The notes under the pieces were generated by a model. It made no database searches. It worked only from the letters and a program-made list of their open reading frames with translations, and was not told the DNA's origin. A DNA stretch of 64,000 nucleotides, taken from Candidatus Krumholzibacteriota bacterium. Lineage in GTDB: Bacteria; Krumholzibacteriota; Krumholzibacteriia; Krumholzibacteriales; Krumholzibacteriaceae. The stretch is taken from contig JAFGBF010000006.1 in assembly GCA_016933255.1 (NCBI GenBank), positions 62,001-126,000 of the forward strand. The letters run 5' to 3'. The first letter of the stretch is position 1; each line of letters starts with the position of its first letter. Position numbers and translations under genes: made by a program. Shown piece after piece: positions 36,447-45,857 of the stretch.

Positions 36447-37577
36447 ATGGCGGTATACAATTACGCGGGCGGAGAGATAAATGTCAAGGTAGTCTATTAC
36501 GGGCCGGGTGTCAGCGGGAAAACCACTAATCTGGAACACATGTATTCAAAACTTCCCAAGGAAAGCAAAGGGAAGATGGTCTCGATGAAGACCCGCACCG
36601 ACCGTACCCTTTTCTTCGATTTCCTTCCGATTGAAATAGGCGATTTCAAGGGCATGAAAGTCCGTTTTCTGCTGTATACGGTACCGGGACAGGTCTATTA
36701 CAACGCTACGCGGAGGCTGGTTCTCAAGGGAGTCGATGCAGTAGTATTCGTCGCAGATTCAACTCCAGGTAAAATGGACGAGAATATAGAAAGTCTCAAT
36801 AACCTGGAAGAGAACCTCAATGAGTTATGCCTGTCGCTGAACTCGATCCCCTGGGTCATGCAGTATAACAAAAGGGATGTCGATGGGTGTGTAAGCCGGG
36901 AGGTATTAGACGCTGAGCTTAACACCTGGGATGCCGAGGTCTTCGAATCTGTAGCTACAACCGGGAAAGGTGTATACGAGACTTTCAAGGGGATAGCACG
37001 AAAAATATTCGAATCTATGAAAAACGACCTTAATGAGTCGTCTATACGGGAGAAAGTCCAGGATGACGATGAACCTTCAGAAGAAATAAGCGCCGAGGTA
37101 GTGGCGCAGGGTGTGTCCAGGAATAAAAACTCGGAGGCGGATGAGAGCGAGTCTTTAGGTTACGCAGAGGAGAGAGAAGAGGAGCACAAGTCTGTCTCTG
37201 AGTTTGTTGACGATGTCTTGAAAGAGGAAAAGCTTATGGAGAACGGAGCCGATCAGGGAGTGGCAGGGGAAGGATATGAGGAATACGGACATGTAGTAGA
37301 ACTCTGCGGCGACAACAGGAATGAAGAGGAAAAGCTATCTGAAGAAGATCGATCCGATCCGCCGGAGGCGGAAGAAAACGACAATTTTATTACGAATTCT
37401 GTTGAAAACCTCTCGGACAACGATACGGAAAACACGGCGTCTGAACCTGAAGATCTGAACGTCAAACCTGCGCCGTCATTTGAAAAATACGTTACAGTTC
37501 CCCTTGAATTAACGGAAGATGATATCAAAAACAGTGTGCCTGTAAAGGTCGTATTCGAAATAAAGGTGAGATCCTGA
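36447..37577 (+). CDS. mglA: MglA-type small GTPase with long acidic C-terminal extension
   Basis: 376 residues. The first ~195 are an MglA GTPase: P-loop GPGVSGKTT (19-27), Arg53, 'TVPGQ' with Thr78 and Gln82, and NKRD (141-144). Thr in place of the usual Asp of DxxG, the intrinsic arginine finger Arg53 and Gln82 are known features of Myxococcus MglA, here at the same numbers. Residues about 196-345 form a Glu/Asp-rich low-complexity tail, followed by a conserved-looking beta segment ('VTVPLELTEDDIK...VVFEIKVRS'). MglA switches set cell polarity and motility; no MglB-like GAP gene is adjacent. It is driven by a sigma54 promoter. Confidence 0.88.
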   Translation: MAVYNYAGGEINVKVVYYGPGVSGKTTNLEHMYSKLPKESKGKMVSMKTRTDRTLFFDFLPIEIGDFKGMKVRFLLYTVPGQVYYNATRRLVLKGVDAVVFVADSTPGKMDENIESLNNLEENLNELCLSLNSIPWVMQYNKRDVDGCVSREVLDAELNTWDAEVFESVATTGKGVYETFKGIARKIFESMKNDLNESSIREKVQDDDEPSEEISAEVVAQGVSRNKNSEADESESLGYAEEREEEHKSVSEFVDDVLKEEKLMENGADQGVAGEGYEEYGHVVELCGDNRNEEEKLSEEDRSDPPEAEENDNFITNSVENLSDNDTENTASEPEDLNVKPAPSFEKYVTVPLELTEDDIKNSVPVKVVFEIKVRS

Positions 37578-37737
37578 CGGGGAGACCGCCTAGCAGATTC
37601 CGGGTCGAATAATAGAAAAACCTCATCAATACAGTTGTCTTTCAGTAAAAACTCCTTGACCAGCTATAAAAATATGATGAATATAATCAGGGGCTTGAGT
37701 AAAGCGCGCCAGGCGGTTTTTCAAGGGGAGTTCAAGT
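37578..37737. other. Intergenic region before the receiver gene
   Basis: This 160-base gap has TTGACC (37656-37661) and TATAAT (37682-37687), but 20 bases apart, so promoter function is doubtful. ACCGCCT (37585-37591) and AGGCGGT (37711-37717, followed by Ts) could pair over a long distance. No gene is visible. Confidence 0.5.
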
Positions 37738-38118
37738 ATGGCTAAAATACTGATCGTTGATGATGAAGCGAACGTGAGGAAACTCTATAGCGAGGAACTT
37801 CAAAATGATGGTTATGAGACGGTTCTCGCGGAGAATATCAGTGAGGCGATAGCTTCAGTGCAGAATGATGATCCAGATCTTATAATTCTTGATATAAAAC
37901 TCGGTGAGGAAAGCGGTATCGATGCTCTTACAAAGATAGTGGAAGAACGCAAAGACCTGCCGGTGATCCTTAATTCAGCATATTCTGTCTATAAGGATAA
38001 TTTTCGGACATGGGCTGCGGATGCGTATATAGTAAAATCGATCGATCTTGATCCGCTGAAAGAGAAGATCCGGGATCTGCTCGATGCCAGGACGGGCGCC
38101 CGCGATCAAGAGGTGTGA
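37738..38118 (+). CDS. Stand-alone response-regulator receiver
   Basis: 126 residues, a single CheY-like receiver with complete active site: D8, D9, phospho-acceptor D52, S80 and K100. There is no output domain, so it must act by protein contact. It has a good GGGGAG site. It follows the MglA-type GTPase by 160 bases; in Myxococcus, receiver proteins (RomR, FrzZ) feed into MglA polarity, so a similar link is a reasonable hypothesis. A typical histidine kinase is not present in the window. Confidence 0.9.
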   Translation: MAKILIVDDEANVRKLYSEELQNDGYETVLAENISEAIASVQNDDPDLIILDIKLGEESGIDALTKIVEERKDLPVILNSAYSVYKDNFRTWAADAYIVKSIDLDPLKEKIRDLLDARTGARDQEV

Positions 38119-38120
38119 TC

Positions 38121-38543
38121 ATGTCCAGGGTGTATTTGGCTTTAATTATCATTTTCTTTTCCGCAGGCCTGCGCGGTCAGGCGCCGGAGACGGAAAGTGT
38201 ATTCAATGATTATCTTAATCCATCCCCGTCTTCTTCGTTTATGAGTCTTCCCGGGCTGACCTTTAACAGCTCCGTGGGTTTCAGCTATTCTTCCTATGGA
38301 GATTACGGCTCGCAGGGTTTCGGTTATTATCTGGGGCACTTCCGATACAGTCTCGGGCCGAAATGGTCGTTGAACTGGGATGTAGGCGTACGTTCAGTCA
38401 TGGCGGGGGAGAATTTTCAGGAAGACCCCAGTCTTTTCATACCGAATTTCGACCTTACATACCGGTCCGGCAGGAAATTCATGGTCAGTTTTCAGTACCG
38501 CCAGTTACAATATCCGTTGGGTCCAGGGTATCTATACCGGTAA
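38121..38543 (+). CDS. Small secreted protein, outer-membrane barrel-like
   Basis: About 140 residues with a signal peptide ('SRVYLALIIIFFSAGLRGQA') followed by alternating aromatic/polar strands ('VGFSYSSYGDYG', 'HFRYSLGPKWSLNWDVGVRS', 'FMVSFQYRQLQY'), the pattern of a beta-barrel. It is short for a full porin. ATG 38121 is chosen for AGAGGTG upstream; GTG 38115 overlaps the receiver stop. Function unknown. Confidence 0.6.
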   Translation: MSRVYLALIIIFFSAGLRGQAPETESVFNDYLNPSPSSSFMSLPGLTFNSSVGFSYSSYGDYGSQGFGYYLGHFRYSLGPKWSLNWDVGVRSVMAGENFQEDPSLFIPNFDLTYRSGRKFMVSFQYRQLQYPLGPGYLYR

Positions 38544-38656
38544 TCTCCAGTCTTCAGTGTTGATATTCTGAAAATCCCTTGACAGCAAGGTGTTACTGGG
38601 ATAGCCTGCACCCGAGGATGATAGGTTTATCAGTAGGTGCCGAGGGGAGTAGAGAT

Positions 38657-39814
38657 ATGAAGTTGCGCTGGGATAAGCTGCTGGAATTTACGAGGGCAGA
38701 GGCCAAAGAAGACAGCAGGGAGATAGCGCGGCTGAAGCGGAAGTATGATTCAGGTGAGGCTTGCGTGGAAGAGATCCTGGATCTGGCCAAACATCTGATC
38801 TACAAAAAAGAAAACAGGAGTTCGGAGAGGCTTTTAAATGAGCTTCTGACACACCCTGATATTGAGGAATCGGTTCTTTTCGATGTCTGTTCTCTTTTTG
38901 AAAGGGCCGGAAACTACGATGCGGCCTTTACCGGATATCAAAGATTCAGCGAATTATCCGATCAGGATGCGATGCCTCTGTACCGTATGGGAAGGCTCCT
39001 GGAGATGCAGGGGAAACTCGATGAAGCGATAGAGCTTCATAACAGGGCACTCTCTCTTGAACCTGAAAACCCTGAATGCTATTACAGACTCGGAGTCGCT
39101 TTTACCAAGAGCCGCAGATTTGATGAGGCGGAGAAGAACTACAGGAAAGCTCTCGAAATCGATCCTACTCATTCAAAATCATATACAAATCTGGGATATA
39201 TCCTTGATCTGGGCGGGAAGCGAAGCGCCGCACTGCAGCAGTTTCGCAAAGCCGTTCAGCATAACCCGAAGAGCGCTGAGGCGCACTTCAATCTCGGCGC
39301 CCTTTACGGGGAAGAAGGTGATCGCGAGCTTGCGATAAAGGAATTTCGCATAGGCCTTGAGATCGATTCAAACTGTATAGAGGGGCATTATAATCTCGGC
39401 GTGGCGCTATTTAAAAAACACCGTTACGATGAAGCGATGATCGAATTCAAAAAGATCCTTAAGATAGAGGGGGATAATGTAAATGCCCTCTTTTACCTGG
39501 GATGGATCTACTATCGCAAGGGAGTCTATTCCAAAGCTTTGAAGTACCTTCAGCATGCGTCGAAGCTCAACCCCGGGAATTCTACTATTCTCTTCTACCT
39601 GGGAGAGTCTTATAACAAGCTTGAACAGCCGGATAAGGCGCAGGAATATTTCAAGAGGGTCGCAGAGATCAATCCCGGAGATCCTAAGCTCTGTTTCAGA
39701 ATGGGAATATCATACGAGAAACAGGATGATAAAAGAAAAGCCAGAGAGTGGTACCGTATGGCCGGGGATGAAAGATCCTCAAAGATACGGGAGACGCACC
39801 GGATAACAGGATGA
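38657..39814 (+). CDS. TPR-repeat protein
   Basis: 385 residues from ATG 38657, behind GAGGGGAG (38642-38649); a TTG at 38579 has no ribosome site. At least eight TPR units are visible from about residue 100 ('PECYYRLGVAFTKSRRFDEAEKNYRKAL' type, each ~34 residues). No signal peptide. It overlaps the Wzi-like gene by four bases (ATGA), so a role in outer-membrane or glycan assembly is likely by association. TTGACA at 38579-38584 is a possible -35, but the matching -10 is poor. Confidence 0.78.
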   Translation: MKLRWDKLLEFTRAEAKEDSREIARLKRKYDSGEACVEEILDLAKHLIYKKENRSSERLLNELLTHPDIEESVLFDVCSLFERAGNYDAAFTGYQRFSELSDQDAMPLYRMGRLLEMQGKLDEAIELHNRALSLEPENPECYYRLGVAFTKSRRFDEAEKNYRKALEIDPTHSKSYTNLGYILDLGGKRSAALQQFRKAVQHNPKSAEAHFNLGALYGEEGDRELAIKEFRIGLEIDSNCIEGHYNLGVALFKKHRYDEAMIEFKKILKIEGDNVNALFYLGWIYYRKGVYSKALKYLQHASKLNPGNSTILFYLGESYNKLEQPDKAQEYFKRVAEINPGDPKLCFRMGISYEKQDDKRKAREWYRMAGDERSSKIRETHRITG

Positions 39815-41361
39815 GACCTGACTCCTTAATATTGACGATCCTGCTGTCGGCGGGATTCCTGCTGTTCGTCGCGCCCGTTTCGGTCCTTTCCTCAGATGAG
39901 AATATATCCCCTGATTCGTGGGTCTATCCTGCCCTCAGGTCGTTTGAGCTTGCCGGCTGTCTTGAGCTTCCCCCCGATATGCCCTGGACAAGAAGAGAGG
40001 TGGAATCTTTCCTCGACAGGATCCTGGAGTATAAAAGGGACGATGTGAGGCAGCTTACTCCAAGGCTGGAATTCCTGCTTGTGAGATTGAAAGATGAATT
40101 CTACGGAAAAGGGGATGACCCATCAGAGCGTGAGGATCCTCCCCTCTGGTCGATACGGGAGGGAAAAAGGTATCTTCTTTTCGATCTTTCCGCGAGATGC
40201 GCGGTCCGGAAAAGGCCGGAGAGAGATCGAGGAGAGGTCGACGGGCTGGCGATCCCTTCACTTCTGGCCGACCTGGGACGAGGGGTAACATTTTACTGCT
40301 CATACAGGCTGAAGATGGAACCGGAGTGGGAAACGAATATTGCCGGGATCAAACCGTCAGCAAGAGAAAGATCGTTTCGTGGTCTCACATCCGAATATGA
40401 AAGGGCATATCTTGCGGTGAGCGGAAACCGGTGGAGGGTGCTGGTCGGCCGCGATTACCTCAATTGGGGAAGCGGAAGGGATGAAGGGCTTCTTATCTCA
40501 AGGAGCGCAGGTTCCTTCGACCAGCTGAGTGCTTCAGTTTCGCTCGGAAGGTTTACTCTGAGTACAATACATGTGGTCCTTGAACCGGAGATGCCCCGGC
40601 GCCTCGCCGGCCACAGGCTGAGGGTGAATCTTCCCGGAGGGGCGTGGCTGGGTCTGAGCGAAACGGTCGTTTATACCGGCAGGGATATCGACGGCGCATA
40701 TCTGCTCCCCGCCGGGTCATACTACGCTAATCAGTATAACGAGAGCGATGATGACAATATCCTTATCGGTCTCGACTGGAAGATTCCCGTGATCAATGGG
40801 TTGATACTCTATGGGGAACTGCTGATAGATGATTTCCAGTATGAGGATCGCCAGGATGCCCCGGACCGGATCGGTCTCAATATTGCCGCCGAAGGCAGGT
40901 TCAGCCGATCTGGAAGAGAAATCGAATTGATGGCCGATTATACGTATATCGACATTTTTACCTATGCCCATAAAGATGAGCTGGTCACAAGATATGTGAC
41001 CGGAAACGGCGACCAGGATCTCAATCTGCTGATAGGTTCGCAGCTCGGGCCTGATTCCGACAGGTGGCGGATAAAGGCGAAAGTGCCTTTCCATCCGAGA
41101 GTAGTGCTCTCCTCCGGATTCGACTATATAAGGAGGGGGGAAGGTAATGACCTCAGGGAATGGGACAGGGCAGAAGATCCGGATCCTGCATTTCCAAGCG
41201 GGGATGTAGCGAACGAAAAGGATCTATATTTAAGTGCTCTCTGTGATCTGGGAAAAGGATCGTTCGTAAACGCAGGGGGCGGTGTGCGAATGGTCGACAT
41301 TCCCGGACAGGATCTTGAAAATACAGGTTTTGCATGGTTTGAACTTCTCCTGGATTTTTAA
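39811..41361 (+). CDS. Wzi-like capsule-assembly outer-membrane protein
   Basis: 516 residues with a signal peptide (about 1-27), an N-terminal helical part ('PWTRREVESFLDRIL') and a long beta-strand-rich region ending in a terminal aromatic ('WFELLLDF'). The 'RVLVGRDYLNWGSGRDEGLLIS' segment is characteristic of the Caps_assemb_Wzi family (PF14052). Such proteins attach or organise surface polysaccharide at the outer membrane. This fits the polysaccharide block at the left of the window, though the genes are 30 kb apart. Confidence 0.75.
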   Translation: MRPDSLILTILLSAGFLLFVAPVSVLSSDENISPDSWVYPALRSFELAGCLELPPDMPWTRREVESFLDRILEYKRDDVRQLTPRLEFLLVRLKDEFYGKGDDPSEREDPPLWSIREGKRYLLFDLSARCAVRKRPERDRGEVDGLAIPSLLADLGRGVTFYCSYRLKMEPEWETNIAGIKPSARERSFRGLTSEYERAYLAVSGNRWRVLVGRDYLNWGSGRDEGLLISRSAGSFDQLSASVSLGRFTLSTIHVVLEPEMPRRLAGHRLRVNLPGGAWLGLSETVVYTGRDIDGAYLLPAGSYYANQYNESDDDNILIGLDWKIPVINGLILYGELLIDDFQYEDRQDAPDRIGLNIAAEGRFSRSGREIELMADYTYIDIFTYAHKDELVTRYVTGNGDQDLNLLIGSQLGPDSDRWRIKAKVPFHPRVVLSSGFDYIRRGEGNDLREWDRAEDPDPAFPSGDVANEKDLYLSALCDLGKGSFVNAGGGVRMVDIPGQDLENTGFAWFELLLDF

Positions 41362-42177
41362 ATGCGCAGATTTATAAAGATCATTATGATCATCCGTCCC
41401 CATAATGTGGCCGCGGCAGTATTGTGCGTGTTGACCGGGTATCTTCTCGCTGCTCCCGGATATCGGTTCCCCCTGCCGCTGCTGGCGGCAGTCGCCCTTG
41501 TCACGGCAGCAGGGAATCTGATCAATGACTACTATGATCTTGATATAGATTCTATTAACAAGCCCCGAAGGGCGCTTCCTTCCGGATCAGTCTCGGCTGT
41601 CCAGGTCAGATCCGCATATTATCTTCTGCTGGCGGTGGCCGCTGTGCTCCTTATCCATACGCCGGCAGTTATGAAGATATGGATCGCGGTCTGGGTCCTC
41701 CTGCTTCATTTGTATTCCGCTTTGCTCAAAAGGAGATATCTCTACGGAAATCTGGTTGTTTCCGTAGTGACTGGGAGCGGGTTTCTGCTCGGAGCGTATG
41801 CAGGGGGAAGGATCATCGAAGGGATATTTCCCGCAGCAGGCACTTCCCTTTTCGTTCTTGGAAGGGAATTTGTCAAGGACTGCGAGGACATCGAAGGGGA
41901 CCGCAGATGCGGTGCGCGCACATTTTCAGTCGTTTCCGGTGAAAAGGCAGCCCTGAGGGCTGCCGCCTTTCTTTTTCTTTTACTCGCGGCGGCATTTCCC
42001 ATGGCGGGGCTGATGGGATATTATTCGCGCGGATATACTGGAGTAATGCTGATTTCCGTTTTGCCGATACTTGTCATTTCCTCTATATTCTCTCTGCGCG
42101 GTGAACATCCTGCATTTTCCAGCCTGCTTCTCAAGCTTGGGATGTTTTTCGGTATCGCTGCTTTTTTATTAAGTTAG
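41362..42177 (+). CDS. UbiA-superfamily prenyltransferase
   Basis: 271 residues and about eight membrane helices. Both Asp-rich motifs are present: 'NLINDYYDLDIDSINKPRR' and 'DCEDIEGDRRCGARTF'. This arrangement resembles geranylgeranylglycerol-phosphate/DGGGP-type enzymes more than MenA or COX10, but the acceptor cannot be fixed. It starts directly after the Wzi-like stop and precedes uppP, hinting at polyprenyl-lipid metabolism. Confidence 0.8.
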   Translation: MRRFIKIIMIIRPHNVAAAVLCVLTGYLLAAPGYRFPLPLLAAVALVTAAGNLINDYYDLDIDSINKPRRALPSGSVSAVQVRSAYYLLLAVAAVLLIHTPAVMKIWIAVWVLLLHLYSALLKRRYLYGNLVVSVVTGSGFLLGAYAGGRIIEGIFPAAGTSLFVLGREFVKDCEDIEGDRRCGARTFSVVSGEKAALRAAAFLFLLLAAAFPMAGLMGYYSRGYTGVMLISVLPILVISSIFSLRGEHPAFSSLLLKLGMFFGIAAFLLS

Positions 42178-42210
42178 ATCGATGATGGTTTTGCCGAAAG
42201 GTCTGTCAGA

Positions 42211-43038
42211 ATGTTTTTTGATATAATAAATGTACTGGTGCTGGCGATAATCCAGGGGCTGACAGAGTTCCTGCCTGTCAGCAGTTCCGGGCATCTTGTC
42301 CTCGCCGGATCATTTCTCGGCAGTTCAGGGGTGGATGCGGAAGGCTCACTTATATTCGAAATAGCAGTCCACGCAGGAACACTCGGAGCCGTGATCGTGA
42401 TATACCGTGACAGGATCGGTTCATTGATTAAAGCCCTGACCGGGTGGGCTGTCTCCGGCTTCAGAAGCGGTGATGGAAATACCGGGCAGATCCGTTACGC
42501 CGGCTGGGTCCTTCTCGGATCGCTGCCGGCAGCTTTGGCAGGGGTCTTTTTTCGCGAAAGGATCGTCGGGCTTTTTGATTCCCCCGCCATTACATCAGCC
42601 TTTCTGGTCGTTACAGGGATATTTCTATTATTTTCAAGAGGGAAATCCGGAGATGCTCATCTGACATGGAGGATCGTCCTTTTGATAGGCGCGGCGCAGG
42701 CAGTGGCAATAATCCCCGGGTGTTCCAGAAGCGGATGGACTATTACTGCCGCTCTGCTTGCCGGTGTAGGATTTGAGAAAGCTGCCGAATTTTCTTTTAT
42801 GCTTTCGATCCCGGCGATCCTCGGGGCGCTTCTACTTGAACTTATCAGTGGGTCTGTAGTGTTCACCGGGAGAGAGCCGCTTTATCTGATCATCGGAGTC
42901 GTTGCCGCTTTTGGATCGGGGCTGCTGGCTCTGCGGCTCCTTATCTATCTTCTGAAAAGAGGCAGGATGTACAGGTTCTCATGGTATCTTCTCCCTGCGG
43001 GGAGCTTGTCGCTTCTGTACTTTCTGATCACCGGCTGA
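42211..43038 (+). CDS. uppP: Undecaprenyl-diphosphatase UppP (BacA)
   Basis: 275 residues, polytopic. The two BacA signatures are intact: 'GLTEFLPVSSSGHL' and 'PGCSRSGWTITAALLAG'. It dephosphorylates undecaprenyl diphosphate released by peptidoglycan and glycan polymerisation, recycling the carrier used by MraY and MurG. 33 bases separate it from the UbiA-like gene. Confidence 0.96.
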   Translation: MFFDIINVLVLAIIQGLTEFLPVSSSGHLVLAGSFLGSSGVDAEGSLIFEIAVHAGTLGAVIVIYRDRIGSLIKALTGWAVSGFRSGDGNTGQIRYAGWVLLGSLPAALAGVFFRERIVGLFDSPAITSAFLVVTGIFLLFSRGKSGDAHLTWRIVLLIGAAQAVAIIPGCSRSGWTITAALLAGVGFEKAAEFSFMLSIPAILGALLLELISGSVVFTGREPLYLIIGVVAAFGSGLLALRLLIYLLKRGRMYRFSWYLLPAGSLSLLYFLITG

Positions 43039-43080
43039 CAGAGAGATTATGACCGCTGTCCGATTATTATTGAGTCGATG

Positions 43081-43109
43081 TTGACCGTGCGTGCGGGCTG
43101 TGATAGATT
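43081..43109 (+). promoter_or_regulatory. Probable valS promoter
   Basis: TTGACC (43081-43086) and TAGATT (43104-43109) are separated by 17 bases, 49 bases before the valS ATG. No T-box or terminator-antiterminator structure was recognised in the short leader. Confidence 0.5.
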
Positions 43110-43157
43110 ACTTGTTCTGATAAAACAACCCTGAGCTACGCAAGTTAAGGAGAGAGA

Positions 43158-45857
43158 ATGCTCGATAAGGTCTATGATCCGATCTCGATAGACAGTAAAT
43201 GGACTGCAGTGTGGGAAAGGCAGGGCGTCTTCAACGCCGATTCCGAATCTGACAGACCTTCATACTCGATAATACTTCCCCCTCCCAATGTCACAGGCAA
43301 GCTGACAGTAGGCCACGCGCTCGGTACGACGGTGCAGGATATACTGATAAGATGGAAAAGGCTTCAGGGGTATAATGTGTTATGGCTGTCGGGGACGGAT
43401 CATGCTGGCATAGCGACGCAGAACGTAGTCGAAAAGGCTCTGAGGGAAAATGGTATCGGGAGGGAAGATCTGGGACGGGAGAAGTTTCTCGAAGAGTGCT
43501 GGAAATGGAAAGAAAATTACCACGGAAGGATCGTCGAACAGCTCGGCAGGCTCGGCGCCTCACTCGATTGGAGCAGGGAGTCCTTTACTCTCGATCCCGG
43601 TGTTTCCCGGGCGGTGAGAAAGGTCTTCGTGACTCTCTATGATGAGGGAGCGGTCTACAGGGGTAAATATATAGTCAACTGGTGCCCTTCCTGCCAGACG
43701 GCAATTTCGGATGAAGAGGTGGAATTCAGAGAAGAAAGCTCGAAACTCTATTATATCCAGTATCCGTTTGCTGATGGTGGCGGTGGAGTGGTCGTGGGTA
43801 CGACCAGGCCGGAGACAATGCTCGGAGATGTCGCGGTTGCGATGAGCCCCGAGGATCCAAGATCGGCCCAATGGCAGGGCCGGAGAGTTCTGCTTCCCCT
43901 CACAGGCAGGGAGATCCCCATAATTCTCGATGAAGCTGTAGACCCCGAGTTCGGTACCGGCTGTCTCAAGGTGACTCCGGCTCATGACGCTACCGATTTC
44001 GAGATCGGCCTCAGACATCGTCTGGACCCCTGCATAGTGATCGACAGGGGTGGGAAGATGAATGAGGAAGCAGGCGCCTTTTCCGGTATGGATATATTTT
44101 CTGCAAGGAAAGCTGTGCTTGAAGAGCTGGCAAAAGAGGGGTTACTGGAAAAGACAGAGGATTACAGGCATTCAGTCGGATATCACGACAGGTGCGGTAC
44201 TGTAATTGAGCCGTATATATCGAGACAATGGTTCATGAAGATGGAAGGGCTGGCTGCTCCGGCTGTCGAAGCTGTCCGAAACGGTGAGATAGAATTTTTC
44301 CCCGTCCGCTGGAAAAACATCTATTTGAGCTGGATGGAGAATATCAGGGACTGGTGTATTTCAAGACAGCTATGGTGGGGCCACAGGATCCCCGTATGGT
44401 ACTGCGGAGACTGCTCCGAAGAAATAGTGGCGATGGACGACCCCCTGGAATGTCCGAAATGCTCAGGTTCTGATCTAAGACAGGACGAAGATGTGCTCGA
44501 CACATGGTTTTCCTCGTGGCTGTGGACCTTTTCTCCGATGGGGTGGCCGGAGAAGACCAGGGAGCTTGATCTTTTTCACCCGACCGATGTGCTTGTTACC
44601 GGGGGAGATATCATCTTCTTCTGGGTGGCGAGGATGATCATGGCCTCGTTGAAATTCATGGATGAGATCCCCTTCCCCAGGGTCTACATTACAGGGATAG
44701 TCAGGGATACGAAGGGGCGGAAGATGAGCAAGTCTCTCGGCAATTCTCCCGATCCGATCGATATAATCGACCGAAATGGTGCCGATGCTTTCCGTTTTTC
44801 GCTGATGATGCTTTCACCTCCGGGCCAGGATATCATGTTCGATGAAAAGAAGGTAGAGGTCGGCAGGCATTTTGCGAACAAGATATGGAATGCAACAAGA
44901 TTTGTCCTCGGACAGGGAGAAGGAGAGCTGGATCTTTTTGGAGGGGAATGCGATCCGGCAGAGAAAGAACCGATCCTGGATCTTTTTGGTTCACTTTATG
45001 GCAGAGTGCCGGCCGGAGAGATCGGATTCGGATGGGAAGACAGATGGATTGCAAGCCGTCTCGTGACAAGATTGCGCGAGTATGAGAATTATCTCTCCTC
45101 TTTCAGATTTGACGAGGCTGTTAAAACGATATATGATTTTTTCTGGCACGAGTTCTGTGACTGGTATCTCGAACTTTCCAAGCCGGCATTCAGGGAGGGG
45201 GGCCCGAGAAGTTCTGGAGCTGCAGTGACGGTAAGAAGTGTCCTGGGCGTTTCGATGGTGATGCTGCATCCTGTCATGCCGTTTATCTCGGAGGAGATAT
45301 GGAGCATGCTTTCCTGCGAACCCCCTCTTCTTTCGGCTTATCATTTTAAAGGCGCAGATGAAAAGTTGATAGACGGGGAGCTTGAAGATGATGTAATGGT
45401 TTTTAAAGAGATCGTTACCAGTATCCGGAACCTCAGACAGAGTTTTAATATTCCTCACCAGAAAGAGGTCGGTATCGTAATAAACTGCGAGCCGGGAAGA
45501 TCGATACCCGGTAAACTCTCGCGTTTCAGCAGCCAGATAGCTTCGATGGCAGGGTTGAGCGCTCTGGAAATCTCCGACGGTGCTCCTAAACCTCCGGGCA
45601 GTGCGGCTGCGGGACATTCCTCTATAGAGATATATCTCCCCCTCGAGGGGGTCATAGATATTGAAGCGGAGAAGGAAAAGCTGGAGAAAGAACTCGGAAA
45701 ACTTGCTGCAGAATGCGATAAGACGGCGAGAAGGCTTTCCGATGAGAAATTTACGGGAAGGGCTCCGGCAGAGGTGATAGAAAAAGAGAAAACAAGGTAT
45801 CTGGAGATGACCGACAAGAGAGGAAGGCTGGAAAGGATTCTGGAGGATCTAGGGTGA
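43158..45857 (+). CDS. valS: Valyl-tRNA synthetase
   Basis: 899 residues. Class I signatures: 'PPPNVTGKLTVGHALG' (HIGH region) and 'GRKMSKSLGN' (KMSKS). It has the editing-domain 'TTRPETMLGDVAVAM' and a C-terminal coiled-coil arm (about 830-895). Charges tRNA-Val and edits Thr. The ribosome site AAGGAG is good. The stop overlaps the next start (GTGA). Confidence 0.97.
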   Translation: MLDKVYDPISIDSKWTAVWERQGVFNADSESDRPSYSIILPPPNVTGKLTVGHALGTTVQDILIRWKRLQGYNVLWLSGTDHAGIATQNVVEKALRENGIGREDLGREKFLEECWKWKENYHGRIVEQLGRLGASLDWSRESFTLDPGVSRAVRKVFVTLYDEGAVYRGKYIVNWCPSCQTAISDEEVEFREESSKLYYIQYPFADGGGGVVVGTTRPETMLGDVAVAMSPEDPRSAQWQGRRVLLPLTGREIPIILDEAVDPEFGTGCLKVTPAHDATDFEIGLRHRLDPCIVIDRGGKMNEEAGAFSGMDIFSARKAVLEELAKEGLLEKTEDYRHSVGYHDRCGTVIEPYISRQWFMKMEGLAAPAVEAVRNGEIEFFPVRWKNIYLSWMENIRDWCISRQLWWGHRIPVWYCGDCSEEIVAMDDPLECPKCSGSDLRQDEDVLDTWFSSWLWTFSPMGWPEKTRELDLFHPTDVLVTGGDIIFFWVARMIMASLKFMDEIPFPRVYITGIVRDTKGRKMSKSLGNSPDPIDIIDRNGADAFRFSLMMLSPPGQDIMFDEKKVEVGRHFANKIWNATRFVLGQGEGELDLFGGECDPAEKEPILDLFGSLYGRVPAGEIGFGWEDRWIASRLVTRLREYENYLSSFRFDEAVKTIYDFFWHEFCDWYLELSKPAFREGGPRSSGAAVTVRSVLGVSMVMLHPVMPFISEEIWSMLSCEPPLLSAYHFKGADEKLIDGELEDDVMVFKEIVTSIRNLRQSFNIPHQKEVGIVINCEPGRSIPGKLSRFSSQIASMAGLSALEISDGAPKPPGSAAAGHSSIEIYLPLEGVIDIEAEKEKLEKELGKLAAECDKTARRLSDEKFTGRAPAEVIEKEKTRYLEMTDKRGRLERILEDLG

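Noticed and set aside
36295-36480. Small + frame starting at GTG 36295 in the mglA leader
   Set aside because: No ribosome site, no family match, and it overlaps mglA out of frame; the start coincides with the predicted transcript start.
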